This document shows, piece after piece, positions 52,912-62,183 of a stretch of DNA of 64,000 bases (position 1 is the stretch's first letter; each line of letters opens with the position of its first letter). Source of the stretch: Qipengyuania vulgaris (lineage in GTDB: Bacteria; Pseudomonadota; Alphaproteobacteria; Sphingomonadales; Sphingomonadaceae); contig NZ_WTYC01000005.1 in the NCBI RefSeq assembly GCF_009827325.1, forward strand, positions 1 to 64,000. The letters are read 5' to 3'. Below the pieces are notes generated by a model. It saw only the letters and a list, made by a program, of their open reading frames with translations. It was not told where the DNA came from and made no database searches. The position numbers and the translations under genes are program-made.

Positions 52912-52936
52912 GGAACCGAACCCGATGCGGGGCGTT
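52912..52936 (+). promoter_or_regulatory. EcfG promoter of phyR
   Basis: GGAAC at 52912-52916, 16-nt spacer, CGTT at 52933-52936; 29 nt before the phyR ATG. Indicates positive feedback of the general stress response. Confidence 0.8.
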
Positions 52937-52965
52937 CTCCCCGCGCAAACCACGGAAGGGGTTAT

Positions 52966-53757
52966 ATGTCGCTTGGTGACCAGATTGCTAAAAACCTACC
53001 TTATCTCCGCCGCTATGCCCGGGCACTGACCGGCTCACAAGCTACGGGGGATGCCTTTGTTCGCGCAACGCTCGAAGCAGCGCTGGCGGACGAACAACTC
53101 AAATCCTCGCTCGAGGGCGGACGTGTTCCGTTGTATCGCGCTTTCAACAAAGTGTGGTCCAGCGCCTATATGGACGTGCCCGAAAGCGAAGGCGAAACGG
53201 GCCATGAGGGTGCGGCGCAGGATCGACTTAAATCGATCACACCGCTCAACCGTCAGGCCCTGCTTCTGACCACTCTTGAGGATTTCTCGGTGGAACAGGC
53301 CGGAGAGATCATGGAACTGGAAACGGACCAGATCGAAAGTCTGGTTCAGGAAGCCGTCGGCGAGATCGATCGTGAAAGCGCTACCAGCGTCCTGATCATC
53401 GAAGACGAGCCGCTGATTTCGATGCAGCTTGAGGACCTCGTAACCTCGCTTGGTCACGAAGTTTGCGGGACTGCCGCCACGCGTACCCAGGCACAGGAAG
53501 TCGTGGCCCAGAAGACGCCCGGCCTCGTGCTTGCCGATATTCAGTTGGCAGATGGTTCGTCGGGTCTCGATGCAGTGGACGATATCCTCGCCATCGATAG
53601 CGTTCCGGTGATCTTCATCACCGCCTATCCAGAGCGGCTGCTAACGGGCGATCGTCCCGAGCCCACTTATCTCGTGACGAAGCCGTTTCAGGAGCAGACC
53701 GTTCGTGCGGCTATCAGTCAGGCACTGTTCTTCGGCTCGAGCCGTCCGCTGGGCTGA
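52966..53757 (+). CDS. phyR: General stress response regulator PhyR
   Basis: A 263-aa protein with a sigma-like N-terminal domain (LPYLRRYARALTGSQATGDA, LLTTLEDFSVEQAGEIM) fused to a C-terminal receiver (LIIEDEPLISMQ, Asp191 in GLVLADIQLAD, Lys in VTKPF). When phosphorylated it binds NepR through the sigma-like part and frees EcfG. ATG 52966 follows GGAAGGGG; the frame opens earlier but the family start is here. EcfG promoter upstream. Located with the kinase, nepR and ecfG in the classic locus. Confidence 0.97.
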   Translation: MSLGDQIAKNLPYLRRYARALTGSQATGDAFVRATLEAALADEQLKSSLEGGRVPLYRAFNKVWSSAYMDVPESEGETGHEGAAQDRLKSITPLNRQALLLTTLEDFSVEQAGEIMELETDQIESLVQEAVGEIDRESATSVLIIEDEPLISMQLEDLVTSLGHEVCGTAATRTQAQEVVAQKTPGLVLADIQLADGSSGLDAVDDILAIDSVPVIFITAYPERLLTGDRPEPTYLVTKPFQEQTVRAAISQALFFGSSRPLG

Positions 53758-53947
53758 ACGCCACACTTACAGATCGGGAAGCGACCGCGCGGAGCAATCT
53801 GCGCGGCCGTTTCTGTTGGGCCGGTCAAGTCAGCTCTCATCTTTCCGATGAGCTTTCCATCAGGTCGGCTGGCTGGTCATAAACACGTCGGCGCCCCCCT
53901 ATTCGGGGAAATGGGGGAGGAGGCCCCACGGAAGTGCAGCAGCGCCG

Positions 53948-55579
53948 TCAGTGGCCCCGCGCGGCAGCCTTGCGAACGCTCCGCAGCGAGAACTCGCTCG
54001 GCTCGCGAACTGGAACTAGCAGGGTGCACCGTACGCCTTCCGGGTGAAACTCAAGCTCGACCGGGTGACGTAATTCGTGCGCTACGATCTTCTCGATAAG
54101 GTCGGTTCCGAAGCCCCGCTTTCTTGGAAGGTCCACCCGCGGCCCATTGCTCTCTACCCATTCGATACGTGCGAGGTTTTCGTTCACAAGTTCCCAGACG
54201 ATCGAAACCCTGCCTCCGGGCATCGACAGCGCTCCGAACTTAGCAGCATTGGTGGCAAGCTCGTGAAGCGCCAGACCGAGCGAAAGCGCATCGTTCGGCG
54301 CGAGCTCGACATCCGGCCCTTCCGTCACGACTTCATGATCGCTCTCGTTTGTGTAGGGAGCGAGCTCTACGAGAACGACAGAGAGTACCGGAGTCGTCCC
54401 CCACTCGGACTGGGTCAGCAGATCGTGCGTGGCCGACAAAGCGCGAATCCGATTGTCTATACCTTCCGCGAATTCATCCAGCGAGGCAGCACGGCGGCGC
54501 GTCAGCGAGACGATAGAAAGAACATTGGCGAGGGTGTTCTTGACCCGGTGATTGAGTTCGCGCGTCAGCGAATTCCTGATCGAGTTCTGCTGCGCGAACC
54601 ATTCGAGCGAGCGACTGTCTTCCTGCGCCTGTTGGGTCAGCAAGCGAGCAACTACGAGCAGGAGACTGGCCACCGCGAGACCGAAGAGAAGCGTGATCAT
54701 TGACAGAGGGGAGAGCGCAGCCTCGCGCTTCGACTGGACCACTACCACCATTCGCCGATTGGCGAGATCAACCTCGCGCGCGACGGTTTCTCCTTCCTCG
54801 CTCCACGCGGCCGTTTCGGCCATGAGGAGCCGCTTTCCGTCCATGATATCGTACAAACGAACACTCGCCTCACTCGATGTGCTTAGCTCTGCCGCCGAAT
54901 CCAGGAATTGAGATGCATTGAAGGGGCTGTAAACGAACCCCTTCAGTGTGCGTCCGGCACCGGCCCCGTCGAATACAGGCATGTAGATCAGAAAGCCGCT
55001 TCCTTCGGCCCGCCCTTCTTGTTTCAGAGTTAGTCGCCCGGTCGCGGTCGGGCGCACGGTCCGCGTGGCGCGATCCATGGCTTCCCTTCTGACAGGCTCG
55101 GAATACATGTCGAAACCAAGAGCACGTCGGTTCCGCAGCGTGTCAGGCTGAAGATAGAGGATCGGGACAAGCTGACTGCGATAACTCTTCTCCAGCGATG
55201 GCTCGATGCCCAGCAGCCCGACCTTCCCGCGATTTAATTGCTGCTCGAACTCGTCAGCCTGACTGGCAGAAATTGCGGGCGCCCAGCCGATGCCTTCCGC
55301 CCCTCGATAGTCGGCATCGAGACGCAATTCAGATACGAATTGCCGAAACAGTGTCGCCGTGATTTCGTCCTGCGCACCGAACAGGGCGGCTCCGGCCCTG
55401 AGAAACGAAGAATTAGAGTAAGCACGACGCTCAACCGCTGAAACCATCAACTGAGCCTGTCGCTGAAGTTCCGCACTTGCACGGATTCGTTCACCGCGCT
55501 CGATCGAAAAGACGCTGAGTACCGTCACTGCGGCGACGAGCAGAAAAATGGCTAGCGGCACTGCCCGCGGAAAATCCAC
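53948..55579 (-). CDS. CHASE-domain HisKA2 sensor kinase (PhyK-like)
   Basis: A 543-aa membrane kinase. First membrane helix about 8-25, periplasmic CHASE domain (about 70-245, SELRLDADYRGAEGIGWAP), second helix about 290-312. The kinase core is of the HWE/HisKA_2 class: phosphoacceptor His344 in ELNHRVKNTLANVLSIVSLT, an N box LGLALHELATNAAKFGAL, and GFGTDLIEK. HWE/HisKA2 kinases phosphorylate PhyR, and this gene lies between phyR and nepR on the opposite strand, the usual place for PhyK. The ligand of the CHASE domain is unknown. Confidence 0.92.
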   Translation of the reverse strand: MDFPRAVPLAIFLLVAAVTVLSVFSIERGERIRASAELQRQAQLMVSAVERRAYSNSSFLRAGAALFGAQDEITATLFRQFVSELRLDADYRGAEGIGWAPAISASQADEFEQQLNRGKVGLLGIEPSLEKSYRSQLVPILYLQPDTLRNRRALGFDMYSEPVRREAMDRATRTVRPTATGRLTLKQEGRAEGSGFLIYMPVFDGAGAGRTLKGFVYSPFNASQFLDSAAELSTSSEASVRLYDIMDGKRLLMAETAAWSEEGETVAREVDLANRRMVVVVQSKREAALSPLSMITLLFGLAVASLLLVVARLLTQQAQEDSRSLEWFAQQNSIRNSLTRELNHRVKNTLANVLSIVSLTRRRAASLDEFAEGIDNRIRALSATHDLLTQSEWGTTPVLSVVLVELAPYTNESDHEVVTEGPDVELAPNDALSLGLALHELATNAAKFGALSMPGGRVSIVWELVNENLARIEWVESNGPRVDLPRKRGFGTDLIEKIVAHELRHPVELEFHPEGVRCTLLVPVREPSEFSLRSVRKAAARGH

Positions 55580-55731
55580 TAGCCACCGTCTTCGCCGTCC
55601 CCTGCGAATGAGATCGTCTTTAACCAGCAGATTGCCTCTTTAAGAACTGCCCCAGTGCAGCCTATTATCCGCCGAAACCCTTAAAGTTCCACGGTTCGCC
55701 TTACTTTTCCGACAAGGGTCGAGTTTTTGCC

Positions 55732-55756
55732 GGAACCAATGTACGCTGGTCGCGTT
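55732..55756 (+). promoter_or_regulatory. EcfG promoter of nepR-ecfG
   Basis: GGAAC at 55732-55736, 16-nt spacer, CGTT at 55753-55756; about 88 nt before the nepR ATG. Autoregulation of EcfG by itself is the rule in this pathway. Confidence 0.8.
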
Positions 55757-55843
55757 ATGCGTGGACCAATGGGATCGACTGGCGTTGCGCGCGCGGGACT
55801 GGGCGCATGCTATCGTCAAATGCAAGGACGTAACCTTAACACA

Positions 55844-56026
55844 ATGACCGCAGATTCATCTTCCGAACGAAAGCCCGTCGCGGGTTCTGACAAGGAAGCG
55901 AAACAGGAAGTTAAGGATCGGCCGGACTGGACCAACGGTCTTCGCCGCCTCTACGACTCCGTCGTAGAGGAAGATCTTCCGGACAGCTTCAGGGATCTTC
56001 TCTCGCAACTGGACACGAAGGACTGA
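55844..56026 (+). CDS. nepR: Anti-sigma factor NepR
   Basis: A 60-aa protein whose core, WTNGLRRLYDSVVEEDLPDS followed by FRDLL, is the NepR domain that binds EcfG or phosphorylated PhyR. ATG 55844 gives the usual family length; earlier in-frame Met codons lie around and upstream of the EcfG promoter and are unlikely starts. Its stop overlaps the ecfG start by 1 nt. Confidence 0.95.
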   Translation: MTADSSSERKPVAGSDKEAKQEVKDRPDWTNGLRRLYDSVVEEDLPDSFRDLLSQLDTKD

Positions 56027-56634
56027 TGGGGCCCGAGAAGCGTACGGCCTCGGAAAAGGCCGATTTCAAACAAGAACTGACGGACGTGGTTCCGCACCTG
56101 CGTGCTTTCGCTCGCGGGCTATGCGGGCGTGCCGACATGGCAGACGATCTGGTCCAAGAAACCCTTCTGAAGGCATGGGCGGCGCAGGAGCGCTTCCAGC
56201 CTGGCACCAGCATGCGGGCATGGACCTTCGTTATCCTTCGTAACGCCTATCTCACCGACATGCGGCGCAACCGTTTCCGCGGCGAATATGACGAGACGGT
56301 GGCTGAACGCATCCTCACTGCGCCGGCAGGCCAGGAAGAGCCAATCCATCTTTCGGATATGCATCGTGCATTGTTGACGCTTCCGCCAGAACGGCGGGAG
56401 GCACTGCTGCTGGTAGGTGCAGGTGGCTTCTCTTACGAAGAAGCCGCAAACATCTGCGGATGTGCCGTCGGTACGATCAAGAGTCGCGTCGGCCGCGCAC
56501 GTGCCGCACTCAACACGATGCTGGCTGATGGCACAATCCCGAGGCGTTCACTTAACGACGATACGGCGCACCGTGCCATTCTCGAAGAATTGGACGATGT
56601 GGCAGCCGGACAGGGCGTTTCGGCACGTAGTTGA
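56026..56634 (+). CDS. ecfG: General stress sigma factor EcfG
   Basis: A 202-aa ECF sigma of the EcfG class: region 2 LRAFARGLCGRADMADDLVQ then ETLLKAWAA, and region 4 GGFSYEEAANICGCAVGTIK. It directs RNA polymerase to GGAAC-N16/17-CGTT promoters, four of which (including phyR and nepR) are visible here. Co-translated with nepR. Confidence 0.96.
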   Translation: MGPEKRTASEKADFKQELTDVVPHLRAFARGLCGRADMADDLVQETLLKAWAAQERFQPGTSMRAWTFVILRNAYLTDMRRNRFRGEYDETVAERILTAPAGQEEPIHLSDMHRALLTLPPERREALLLVGAGGFSYEEAANICGCAVGTIKSRVGRARAALNTMLADGTIPRRSLNDDTAHRAILEELDDVAAGQGVSARS

Positions 56635-56682
56635 TTGCAGGCCTGACCGGCTTATCCCGGCCATGCCTTCTGGGCGGATAGG

Positions 56683-57864
56683 ATGGGGATGAGCGAGGTC
56701 GGTTCCGAATCGAAAGAGCCTACATCGGCCACAGCAACTCCGCACGGACGGCGGTTCACGTTTGCGGAGCAGGAACTGCGCCTTATTTCGGCGCTGGTCG
56801 TATTGATCGGCCTTGGGCTGTTTCTTGCACTTCCTTTCGTCCTCTCGATCGGCTCCGTAGTGTTCCTGCCTGTGGTCACCGCTATCATTCTGACGGTGAT
56901 CCTGTCGCCCCTCGCGGACAAACTTACCGGCTTCGGCGTGCCCAACGCACTCGCATCGCTAATCTCCTTGCTCGTCTTCTTCGCGATCCTCCTTCTGGCT
57001 CTTGCCCTGATACTTCAGCCGGCCATCGCGCTGTTCGAGGAACTCCCCGACCTATTGCAACAGGTGGGAGAGCGGTTCACCCAGTTGCGCAACCAGTTTG
57101 CTTGGATTGCCCAGATCAACGAGCAGTTGGCGGAACTGGTCGAAAGCGAAGGATCGCAGGAGGTAGTGGTAGCTACCCCGAGCCTGCTCGAAGAGCTCGC
57201 CTTCGCAACGCCGAGTTTCGTGATCGAAACGATCCTGACGCTGCTCATGACCTTCTTCATGATCGAAGCGCGCGTTCGCCTGCGCCAGCGTCTGCTGTTC
57301 GGTCGCAGCAGCTTTGGCACTAGCATCAAGGCCGCGCGGGTTTTGCGCGAAGTGCAAGACCGCGTAGCTGCCTATATTCTTACCGTTGGCCTCATAAACG
57401 TCCTCGTCGGCGTCTTCGTTGCGCTTGGGGCTTGGGCACTCGGCGTCGAGGCCCCGATCATGTGGGGCGGACTTGCCGCGATTCTTAATTTCCTGCCCTA
57501 TATCGGACCGACTATTATGGTCGGGTTGTTGGCGCTGTTTGGAATCGGAACGACGGAAACGGTATTTCTCGGCCTTATTCCAGCAGCAGCCTATCTTGCG
57601 CTCCACACAGTCGAGGCCAATGTCGTCACCCCATCCGTGCTCGGCGCACGGTTCACCATGAACCCCGTCATGATCCTTATCGCCTTGTCCTATTTCACTT
57701 GGATATGGGGAGTTTTCGGTGCGCTTCTGTCGGTCCCGATCCTGCTCATGCTTGCGGCACTGTTCGACCATGTGGGGCGACCGAACCTAGTCGGCTTCAT
57801 TTTCGGAGAGCCGCTGTTCTCAAACGACATCCTCGACATGTCGCAAGACGACGAACACGCATGA
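56683..57864 (+). CDS. AI-2E family transporter
   Basis: A 393-aa integral membrane protein of the AI-2E/PerM family, with about eight helices and the signature segments FLPVVTAIILTVILSPLADK, LPYIGPTIMVGLLALFG and HTVEANVVTPSVLG. Actual substrate is uncertain; family names (autoinducer export, permease) are not proof. ATG 56683; an ATG two codons later is equally possible. Follows ecfG by 48 nt and may belong to its transcript. Confidence 0.88.
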   Translation: MGMSEVGSESKEPTSATATPHGRRFTFAEQELRLISALVVLIGLGLFLALPFVLSIGSVVFLPVVTAIILTVILSPLADKLTGFGVPNALASLISLLVFFAILLLALALILQPAIALFEELPDLLQQVGERFTQLRNQFAWIAQINEQLAELVESEGSQEVVVATPSLLEELAFATPSFVIETILTLLMTFFMIEARVRLRQRLLFGRSSFGTSIKAARVLREVQDRVAAYILTVGLINVLVGVFVALGAWALGVEAPIMWGGLAAILNFLPYIGPTIMVGLLALFGIGTTETVFLGLIPAAAYLALHTVEANVVTPSVLGARFTMNPVMILIALSYFTWIWGVFGALLSVPILLMLAALFDHVGRPNLVGFIFGEPLFSNDILDMSQDDEHA

Positions 57865-57897
57865 AAAAGCCCGCCGTGCGCTTTCGCGCGGCGGGCT
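57864..57897 (-). terminator. Rho-independent terminator of sodB
   Basis: Stem 57868-57876 with 57889-57897 (9 bp, GC rich), preceded on the plus strand by an A run, so the minus strand reads a T run. Sits between the convergent AI-2E and sodB genes. Confidence 0.8.
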
Positions 57898-57919
57898 CTC
57901 CAAATTCATCGGCCAAAAA

Positions 57920-58531
57920 TCAGCCGGGATATTCCCAGGTTGTACCGCGGGCCAGATTCTCGCTCGCGAAGCTCCAGTTCAGCTTTGAACTTACTGCATC
58001 CAGATAAGACGGGCGCGCATTTTGGTGGTCTAGGTAATAGGCGTGCTCCCACAGGTCGATAACCAGCAGGGGAGTTACGCCATCCTGATCAGCCAGCGTA
58101 TCGCCATCGTGCGTTTCTTCGATCGACAGCTTCCCATCCTTGATCGCAAGCCACACCCAGCCACTCGCGAAATGTCCGGCACCGCGCTCTTTCAGCTTGT
58201 CCTTGAGACCGTCAGTTGAACCGAAAGCGTCGTCGATCATGGCCTTCAATTCGTCCGAGGCGGAAGTCTCATCCGCCGCCATGGAGTGCCAATAGAAACC
58301 ATGGTTCCAGCTTTGGGCTGCGTTGTTGAACAACCCCTGATTGCTGCCACGGGCGGCGGCGATAACTTCTTCGAGGCTCTTGCCGGCAAGGCCGCCGCCT
58401 TCAATGGCTGCATTGGTCTTGTCGATATAGGCCTTGTGGTGCTTGCCGTGATGATAGCTCAGCGTCTTGGCTGAAACGGCGGGCTCCAGCGCGTTGTCTT
58501 CGTAAGGAAGGTCGATCAGCTCGAAAGCCAT
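57920..58531 (-). CDS. sodB: Iron superoxide dismutase
   Basis: A 203-aa Fe-type SOD: ELIDLPYEDNALEPAVSAKT, HHGKHHKAYIDKTN, NNAAQSWNHGFYWHSM, GSGWVWLA-like block AGHFASGWVWLA, and the metal site DLWEHAYYLDHQNARPSYLD. Converts superoxide to peroxide and oxygen in the cytoplasm. Monocistronic with its own terminator, next to the stress locus. No EcfG motif was found upstream. Confidence 0.95.
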   Translation of the reverse strand: MAFELIDLPYEDNALEPAVSAKTLSYHHGKHHKAYIDKTNAAIEGGGLAGKSLEEVIAAARGSNQGLFNNAAQSWNHGFYWHSMAADETSASDELKAMIDDAFGSTDGLKDKLKERGAGHFASGWVWLAIKDGKLSIEETHDGDTLADQDGVTPLLVIDLWEHAYYLDHQNARPSYLDAVSSKLNWSFASENLARGTTWEYPG

Positions 58532-58705
58532 TGATTGGTCCCCTTGTCGGTTCGTGTGAAAAATTCCGTACTCGCGACCCTAACGCACGGAAGCGTGCGT
58601 GGTTGCACTAGGCCGCGACACAAGGAACGGAAAGGGGGGTGAGCGGTCTTTTCTTGCAGCGATAATCACGCCACAAGGACAGGTGGCAATAAATGAAAGG
58701 CATTC

Positions 58706-60043
58706 ATGGCTCGCAAACTCTTCGGCACCGATGGCATTCGTGGACGCACCAATGAAGGTGTCATGACCGCGGAGATCGCGATGAAGGTCGGGCAGGCGGC
58801 GGGCACGCACTTCCTGCGCGGCGGACATCGCCACCGTGTGGTCATCGGCAAGGATACGCGCCTGTCCGGCTATATGGTTGAGAGTGCACTCGTGGCCGGA
58901 TTTACCAGCGTGGGCATGGACGTCACTATGACCGGCCCGCTCCCTACTCCGGCCATTGCCTTGTTGACGCGCGAGATGCGTGCCGACCTGGGGGTCATGA
59001 TCTCCGCCAGTCACAACCCGTTCGAAGACAATGGTATCAAGCTGTTCGGTCCGGACGGCTACAAGTTGTCGGACCAAGCCGAAAGTGCGATCGAGCTGCT
59101 GATGGAGCAGGACCCGCTGCTGGTAAGCCCCGATCGCATTGGCCGGGCGCAGCGGATCGAGGACGCTCGCGGGCGCTACATTCACGCGGTCAAGCAGTCG
59201 GTAGCGACCGACATTCGCTTCGACGGGCTGAAAGTTGTGGTCGATTGCGCCAATGGTGCGGCCTATCGCGTAGCCCCCTCCGCCATCTGGGAATTGGGTG
59301 CGGAAGTTATCGCGATGGGCGTCGAGCCCAACGGCACGAACATCAATCATGAAGTCGGCTCTACATCACTCGATGCAATCAAGGCCCGCGTGGTGGAAGA
59401 AGATGCGCATATCGGAATTGCGCTCGACGGGGATGCCGACCGGCTCATCGTGATCGACGAAAAGGGCAAGACTGTTGATGGCGACCAGATCATGGCTCTG
59501 ATCGCTTCGCGGCTGCTCGAACGGGGCGATTTGAAGGGTGGCGGTGTGGTGGCCACCGTAATGAGCAATCTCGGTCTCGAACGCTACCTCGAAACCATCG
59601 GCCTGACGCTGGAACGCACCAAGGTCGGGGACCGCTATGTGCTCGAGCGTATGCGCGAGGGAGGTTTCAATGTGGGCGGCGAACAGTCGGGCCACATGAT
59701 CCTGACCGACCACGGCACCACGGGAGACGGGACGGTAGCGGCGCTGCGCGTCCTTGCCAGCCTCGTCCGCTTCGGCAACCCGGCCAGCGAATTGCTCCAT
59801 GTCTTCGATCCCGTGCCGCAGCTGCTGAAGAACGTGCGCTATGGCGGCGGGAAGCCGCTGGAGGATGAGAGTGTCAAGTCGGTCATCGCCGAGGCCGAGA
59901 CGGAACTTGAGGGGAAAGGCCGCCTCGTCATCCGGCCATCAGGCACCGAACCGGTAATCCGGGTCATGGCCGAAGGCGACGACGCGGTACAGGTGGAAGC
60001 GGTGGTGGACCGCATCTGTAACGCGGTGAAAGAAGCCGCCTGA
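58706..60043 (+). CDS. glmM: Phosphoglucosamine mutase
   Basis: A 445-aa enzyme converting glucosamine-6-phosphate to glucosamine-1-phosphate for cell-wall precursor synthesis. Phosphoserine Ser102 is in [14 protein letters not shown], the metal loop is [11 protein letters not shown], sugar loop GGEQSGHMI, phosphate loop [18 protein letters not shown] precedes the ATG. Full length; ends overlapping the DUF1272 gene by 1 nt. Confidence 0.97.
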   Translation: MARKLFGTDGIRGRTNEGVMTAEIAMKVGQAAGTHFLRGGHRHRVVIGKDTRLSGYMVESALVAGFTSVGMDVTMTGPLPTPAIALLTREMRADLGVMISASHNPFEDNGIKLFGPDGYKLSDQAESAIELLMEQDPLLVSPDRIGRAQRIEDARGRYIHAVKQSVATDIRFDGLKVVVDCANGAAYRVAPSAIWELGAEVIAMGVEPNGTNINHEVGSTSLDAIKARVVEEDAHIGIALDGDADRLIVIDEKGKTVDGDQIMALIASRLLERGDLKGGGVVATVMSNLGLERYLETIGLTLERTKVGDRYVLERMREGGFNVGGEQSGHMILTDHGTTGDGTVAALRVLASLVRFGNPASELLHVFDPVPQLLKNVRYGGGKPLEDESVKSVIAEAETELEGKGRLVIRPSGTEPVIRVMAEGDDAVQVEAVVDRICNAVKEAA

Positions 60044-60267
60044 TGCTGGAAATGCGTCCCGATTGCGAGCGCTGCCGCGCAGACTTGCCGGCTGATGCTT
60101 CCGGCGCGTTCATTTGCAGTTTCGAGTGTACGTTTTGTGCAGATTGCGCCGACCAACTCGACGATCTCTGTCCCAATTGCGGCGGCGAACTGATGGATCG
60201 CCCGACGAGGGCGAAGCCCCTCCACGCCAAATATCCGCCGAGCACTGAAAGAAGGCACAAGGGATGA
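60043..60267 (+). CDS. DUF1272 zinc-binding protein
   Basis: A 74-aa protein with four Cys pairs (CERCRAD, CSFECTFCADCAD, LCPNCGGEL) typical of DUF1272, a small zinc-finger family without known function. Overlaps glmM by 1 nt and thiD by 4 nt, so it is part of one operon. Confidence 0.9.
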   Translation: MLEMRPDCERCRADLPADASGAFICSFECTFCADCADQLDDLCPNCGGELMDRPTRAKPLHAKYPPSTERRHKG

Positions 60268-61082
60268 GCGCCACAGCCCCGCCCCGCGTCCTCTCCATTG
60301 CCGGCTCCGATTCTTCGGGCGGCGCAGGTATCCAGGCCGATATCAAAACCATCACCATGCTGGGCGGCTATGCCATGAGCGCGATCACTGCAATCACGGC
60401 GCAGAACACTCTCGGTGTACAGGTGGTCGAGGCTCTGGACCCCGACCTGGTAATGGCGCAGGTCGATAGCTGCCTTTCAGATATCGGTGCCGATGCGATC
60501 AAAATCGGCATGCTCGGTTCGCCCGAAATTGCCATCCTCCTCGCCCAGCGGCTCGACACCTACGCCGGTGCAATCGTTTTTGACCCCGTGATGGTGGCAA
60601 CCAGCGGGTCTGTATTGGCCGACGAGGCTACCATCGGTGCCTTCGGTGCGTTGATGCAGATCGCGACCGTCGTCACGCCCAATCTACCCGAGCTGGCCGC
60701 GCTGACAGGGCGGGAGGAAATCGCGCCGGATAAGGTCTTCGATGCTGCACGCGATCTGGCCGAGCAACAGGACACGATCGTCTTGGCCAAGGGCGGCCAT
60801 GGAGACGGCGACCAGGTCATCGACTATGTCGTGTCGCCCAGCGGCAAGATCGCGAGCTTCGGCCATCAGCGGATCGAGACCCTTCACACGCACGGCACGG
60901 GATGTACGCTATCTTCCGCGCTCGCAACCATGCTTGCCCATGGACAGCCGCTGACACATGCCATTCGCATTGCACGCGCTTTTACCCGCGCCGCGATTGA
61001 GCAGGCACCCGGCTTCGGAAGCGGCAACGGCCCGCTTGGCCATCAGGCAGTCCGCAAGCTCAAAAGAGACGAGGAAGCCTAG
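60264..61082 (+). CDS. thiD: Hydroxymethylpyrimidine/phosphomethylpyrimidine kinase
   Basis: A 272-aa ribokinase-fold enzyme of thiamine synthesis. It phosphorylates HMP and HMP-P. Signature blocks: SIAGSDSSGGAGIQADIKTI, GGYAMSAITAITAQNT, FDPVMVATSGSVL, and the anion hole HTHGTGCTLSSALA with the catalytic Cys/Asp-region. Last gene of the glmM-DUF1272-thiD operon. Ends convergently, overlapping the LOG gene by 4 nt. Confidence 0.95.
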   Translation: MSATAPPRVLSIAGSDSSGGAGIQADIKTITMLGGYAMSAITAITAQNTLGVQVVEALDPDLVMAQVDSCLSDIGADAIKIGMLGSPEIAILLAQRLDTYAGAIVFDPVMVATSGSVLADEATIGAFGALMQIATVVTPNLPELAALTGREEIAPDKVFDAARDLAEQQDTIVLAKGGHGDGDQVIDYVVSPSGKIASFGHQRIETLHTHGTGCTLSSALATMLAHGQPLTHAIRIARAFTRAAIEQAPGFGSGNGPLGHQAVRKLKRDEEA

Positions 61083-61969
61083 CGTTCGAGCTTGTAGAAC
61101 CCGGCGATATGCTCCCACGCATCATCGGCCGTTTCGCACCAGCGAAACAGGTCGAGATCCCTTTTCGAAATCGTGCCCTCTTCGGCAAGCGCTTCGAAGT
61201 TCACCACACGAGTCCAGAAGTCCTTGCCGAACAAAAGGATCGGCATAGGCTTCATCTTGCCAGTCTGGATCAACGTCAGCAATTCGAAGAACTCGTCGAA
61301 AGTGCCGAAACCCCCCGGGAATACCACCACAGCCTTGGCCCGCAGCAGGAAGTGCATCTTGCGCAAGGCGAAATAGTGGAAGTTGAGCGATAGGTAGGGT
61401 GTCACATACTGGTTGGGCGCCTGCTCGTGCGGCAGAATGATGTTGAGGCCGATGCTTTCGCCGCCCGCGTCGCTGGCCCCCCTGTTCGCCGCTTCCATGA
61501 TCGAAGGGCCGCCGCCCGAGCAGACCACGAATTGGCGCTTGCCATCCTCGATGATCGATTTTTCGGTAACCATCCGGGCGAGCTTGCGAGCTTCGCCGTA
61601 ATATTTGCTCTTGGCGGCAAGGCTCTCGACGACCTTGCGCTCGTCCTCCGGCAGGTCCTTCGCTCCTTCCAGGGCCGTTTCCACCGATTCCGGCGGAGGA
61701 ATTCGGGCGCTTCCGTACATGACCATGGTCGAGCCAACGCCGGCCTCGTCGAGGATCATTTCCGGTTTGAGCAGTTCGAGCTGGAACCGGACCGGACGCA
61801 ATTCCTCGCGGAGGAGGAATTCCGTGTCCTGGAAAGCCAGCTTGTAGGAAGGGTGCGCCGTCTGCGGGGTATGCTTGGCGAGGCCTTTCTTCTCGAACTC
61901 GGCCTCTTTCTCGGCTGGATAAAACTTGCGGTCCTTGAGATCGCGCTTTTGCTTTTCTTCTTCTGTCAT
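61079..61969 (-). CDS. LOG-family protein (TIGR00730-like)
   Basis: A 296-aa protein with the lysine-decarboxylase-like LOG fold: VVCSGGGPSIMEAANRGASD and the PGGFGTFDEFFE phosphoribohydrolase motif. Small LOG proteins release cytokinin bases from nucleotides; this longer form, with about 90 extra N-terminal residues, is common in alphaproteobacteria and its substrate is unproven. ATG 61969 preferred over an upstream non-ATG start. Confidence 0.88.
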   Translation of the reverse strand: MTEEEKQKRDLKDRKFYPAEKEAEFEKKGLAKHTPQTAHPSYKLAFQDTEFLLREELRPVRFQLELLKPEMILDEAGVGSTMVMYGSARIPPPESVETALEGAKDLPEDERKVVESLAAKSKYYGEARKLARMVTEKSIIEDGKRQFVVCSGGGPSIMEAANRGASDAGGESIGLNIILPHEQAPNQYVTPYLSLNFHYFALRKMHFLLRAKAVVVFPGGFGTFDEFFELLTLIQTGKMKPMPILLFGKDFWTRVVNFEALAEEGTISKRDLDLFRWCETADDAWEHIAGFYKLER

Positions 61970-62021
61970 GGCGCGCGCGATACTGCGCGCGTGCGTAACC
62001 GACAAGTCATCGAAGAGAAAA

Positions 62022-62097
62022 TGGCAGGGGTGACAGGATTCGAACCCGTGGCCCTCGGTTTTGGAGACCGATGCTCTACCAGCTGAGCTACACCCCT
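62022..62097 (-). tRNA. tRNA-Trp(CCA)
   Basis: A 76-nt cloverleaf with acceptor AGGGGTG paired to CACCCCT, discriminator G, encoded CCA, anticodon loop CTCCAAA and T loop TTCGAAT. No copy of its 3' end was noticed elsewhere in the window. Confidence 0.97.
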
Positions 62098-62183
62098 GCA
62101 GCTTGGAGCGCGCGCATTAGTAGAGCCGCGCACACTTGGCAAGATGCGTATCGCCGACAAATGCAAAGTGCTATCATGCGCGC

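Noticed and set aside
55580..55700. EcfG promoter for the sensor kinase on the minus strand
   Set aside because: A GGAAC is present but the sequence 16-17 nt further is not CGTT.
56683..57864. Autoinducer-2 exporter
   Set aside because: The family name does not prove the substrate, and no quorum-sensing gene is nearby.
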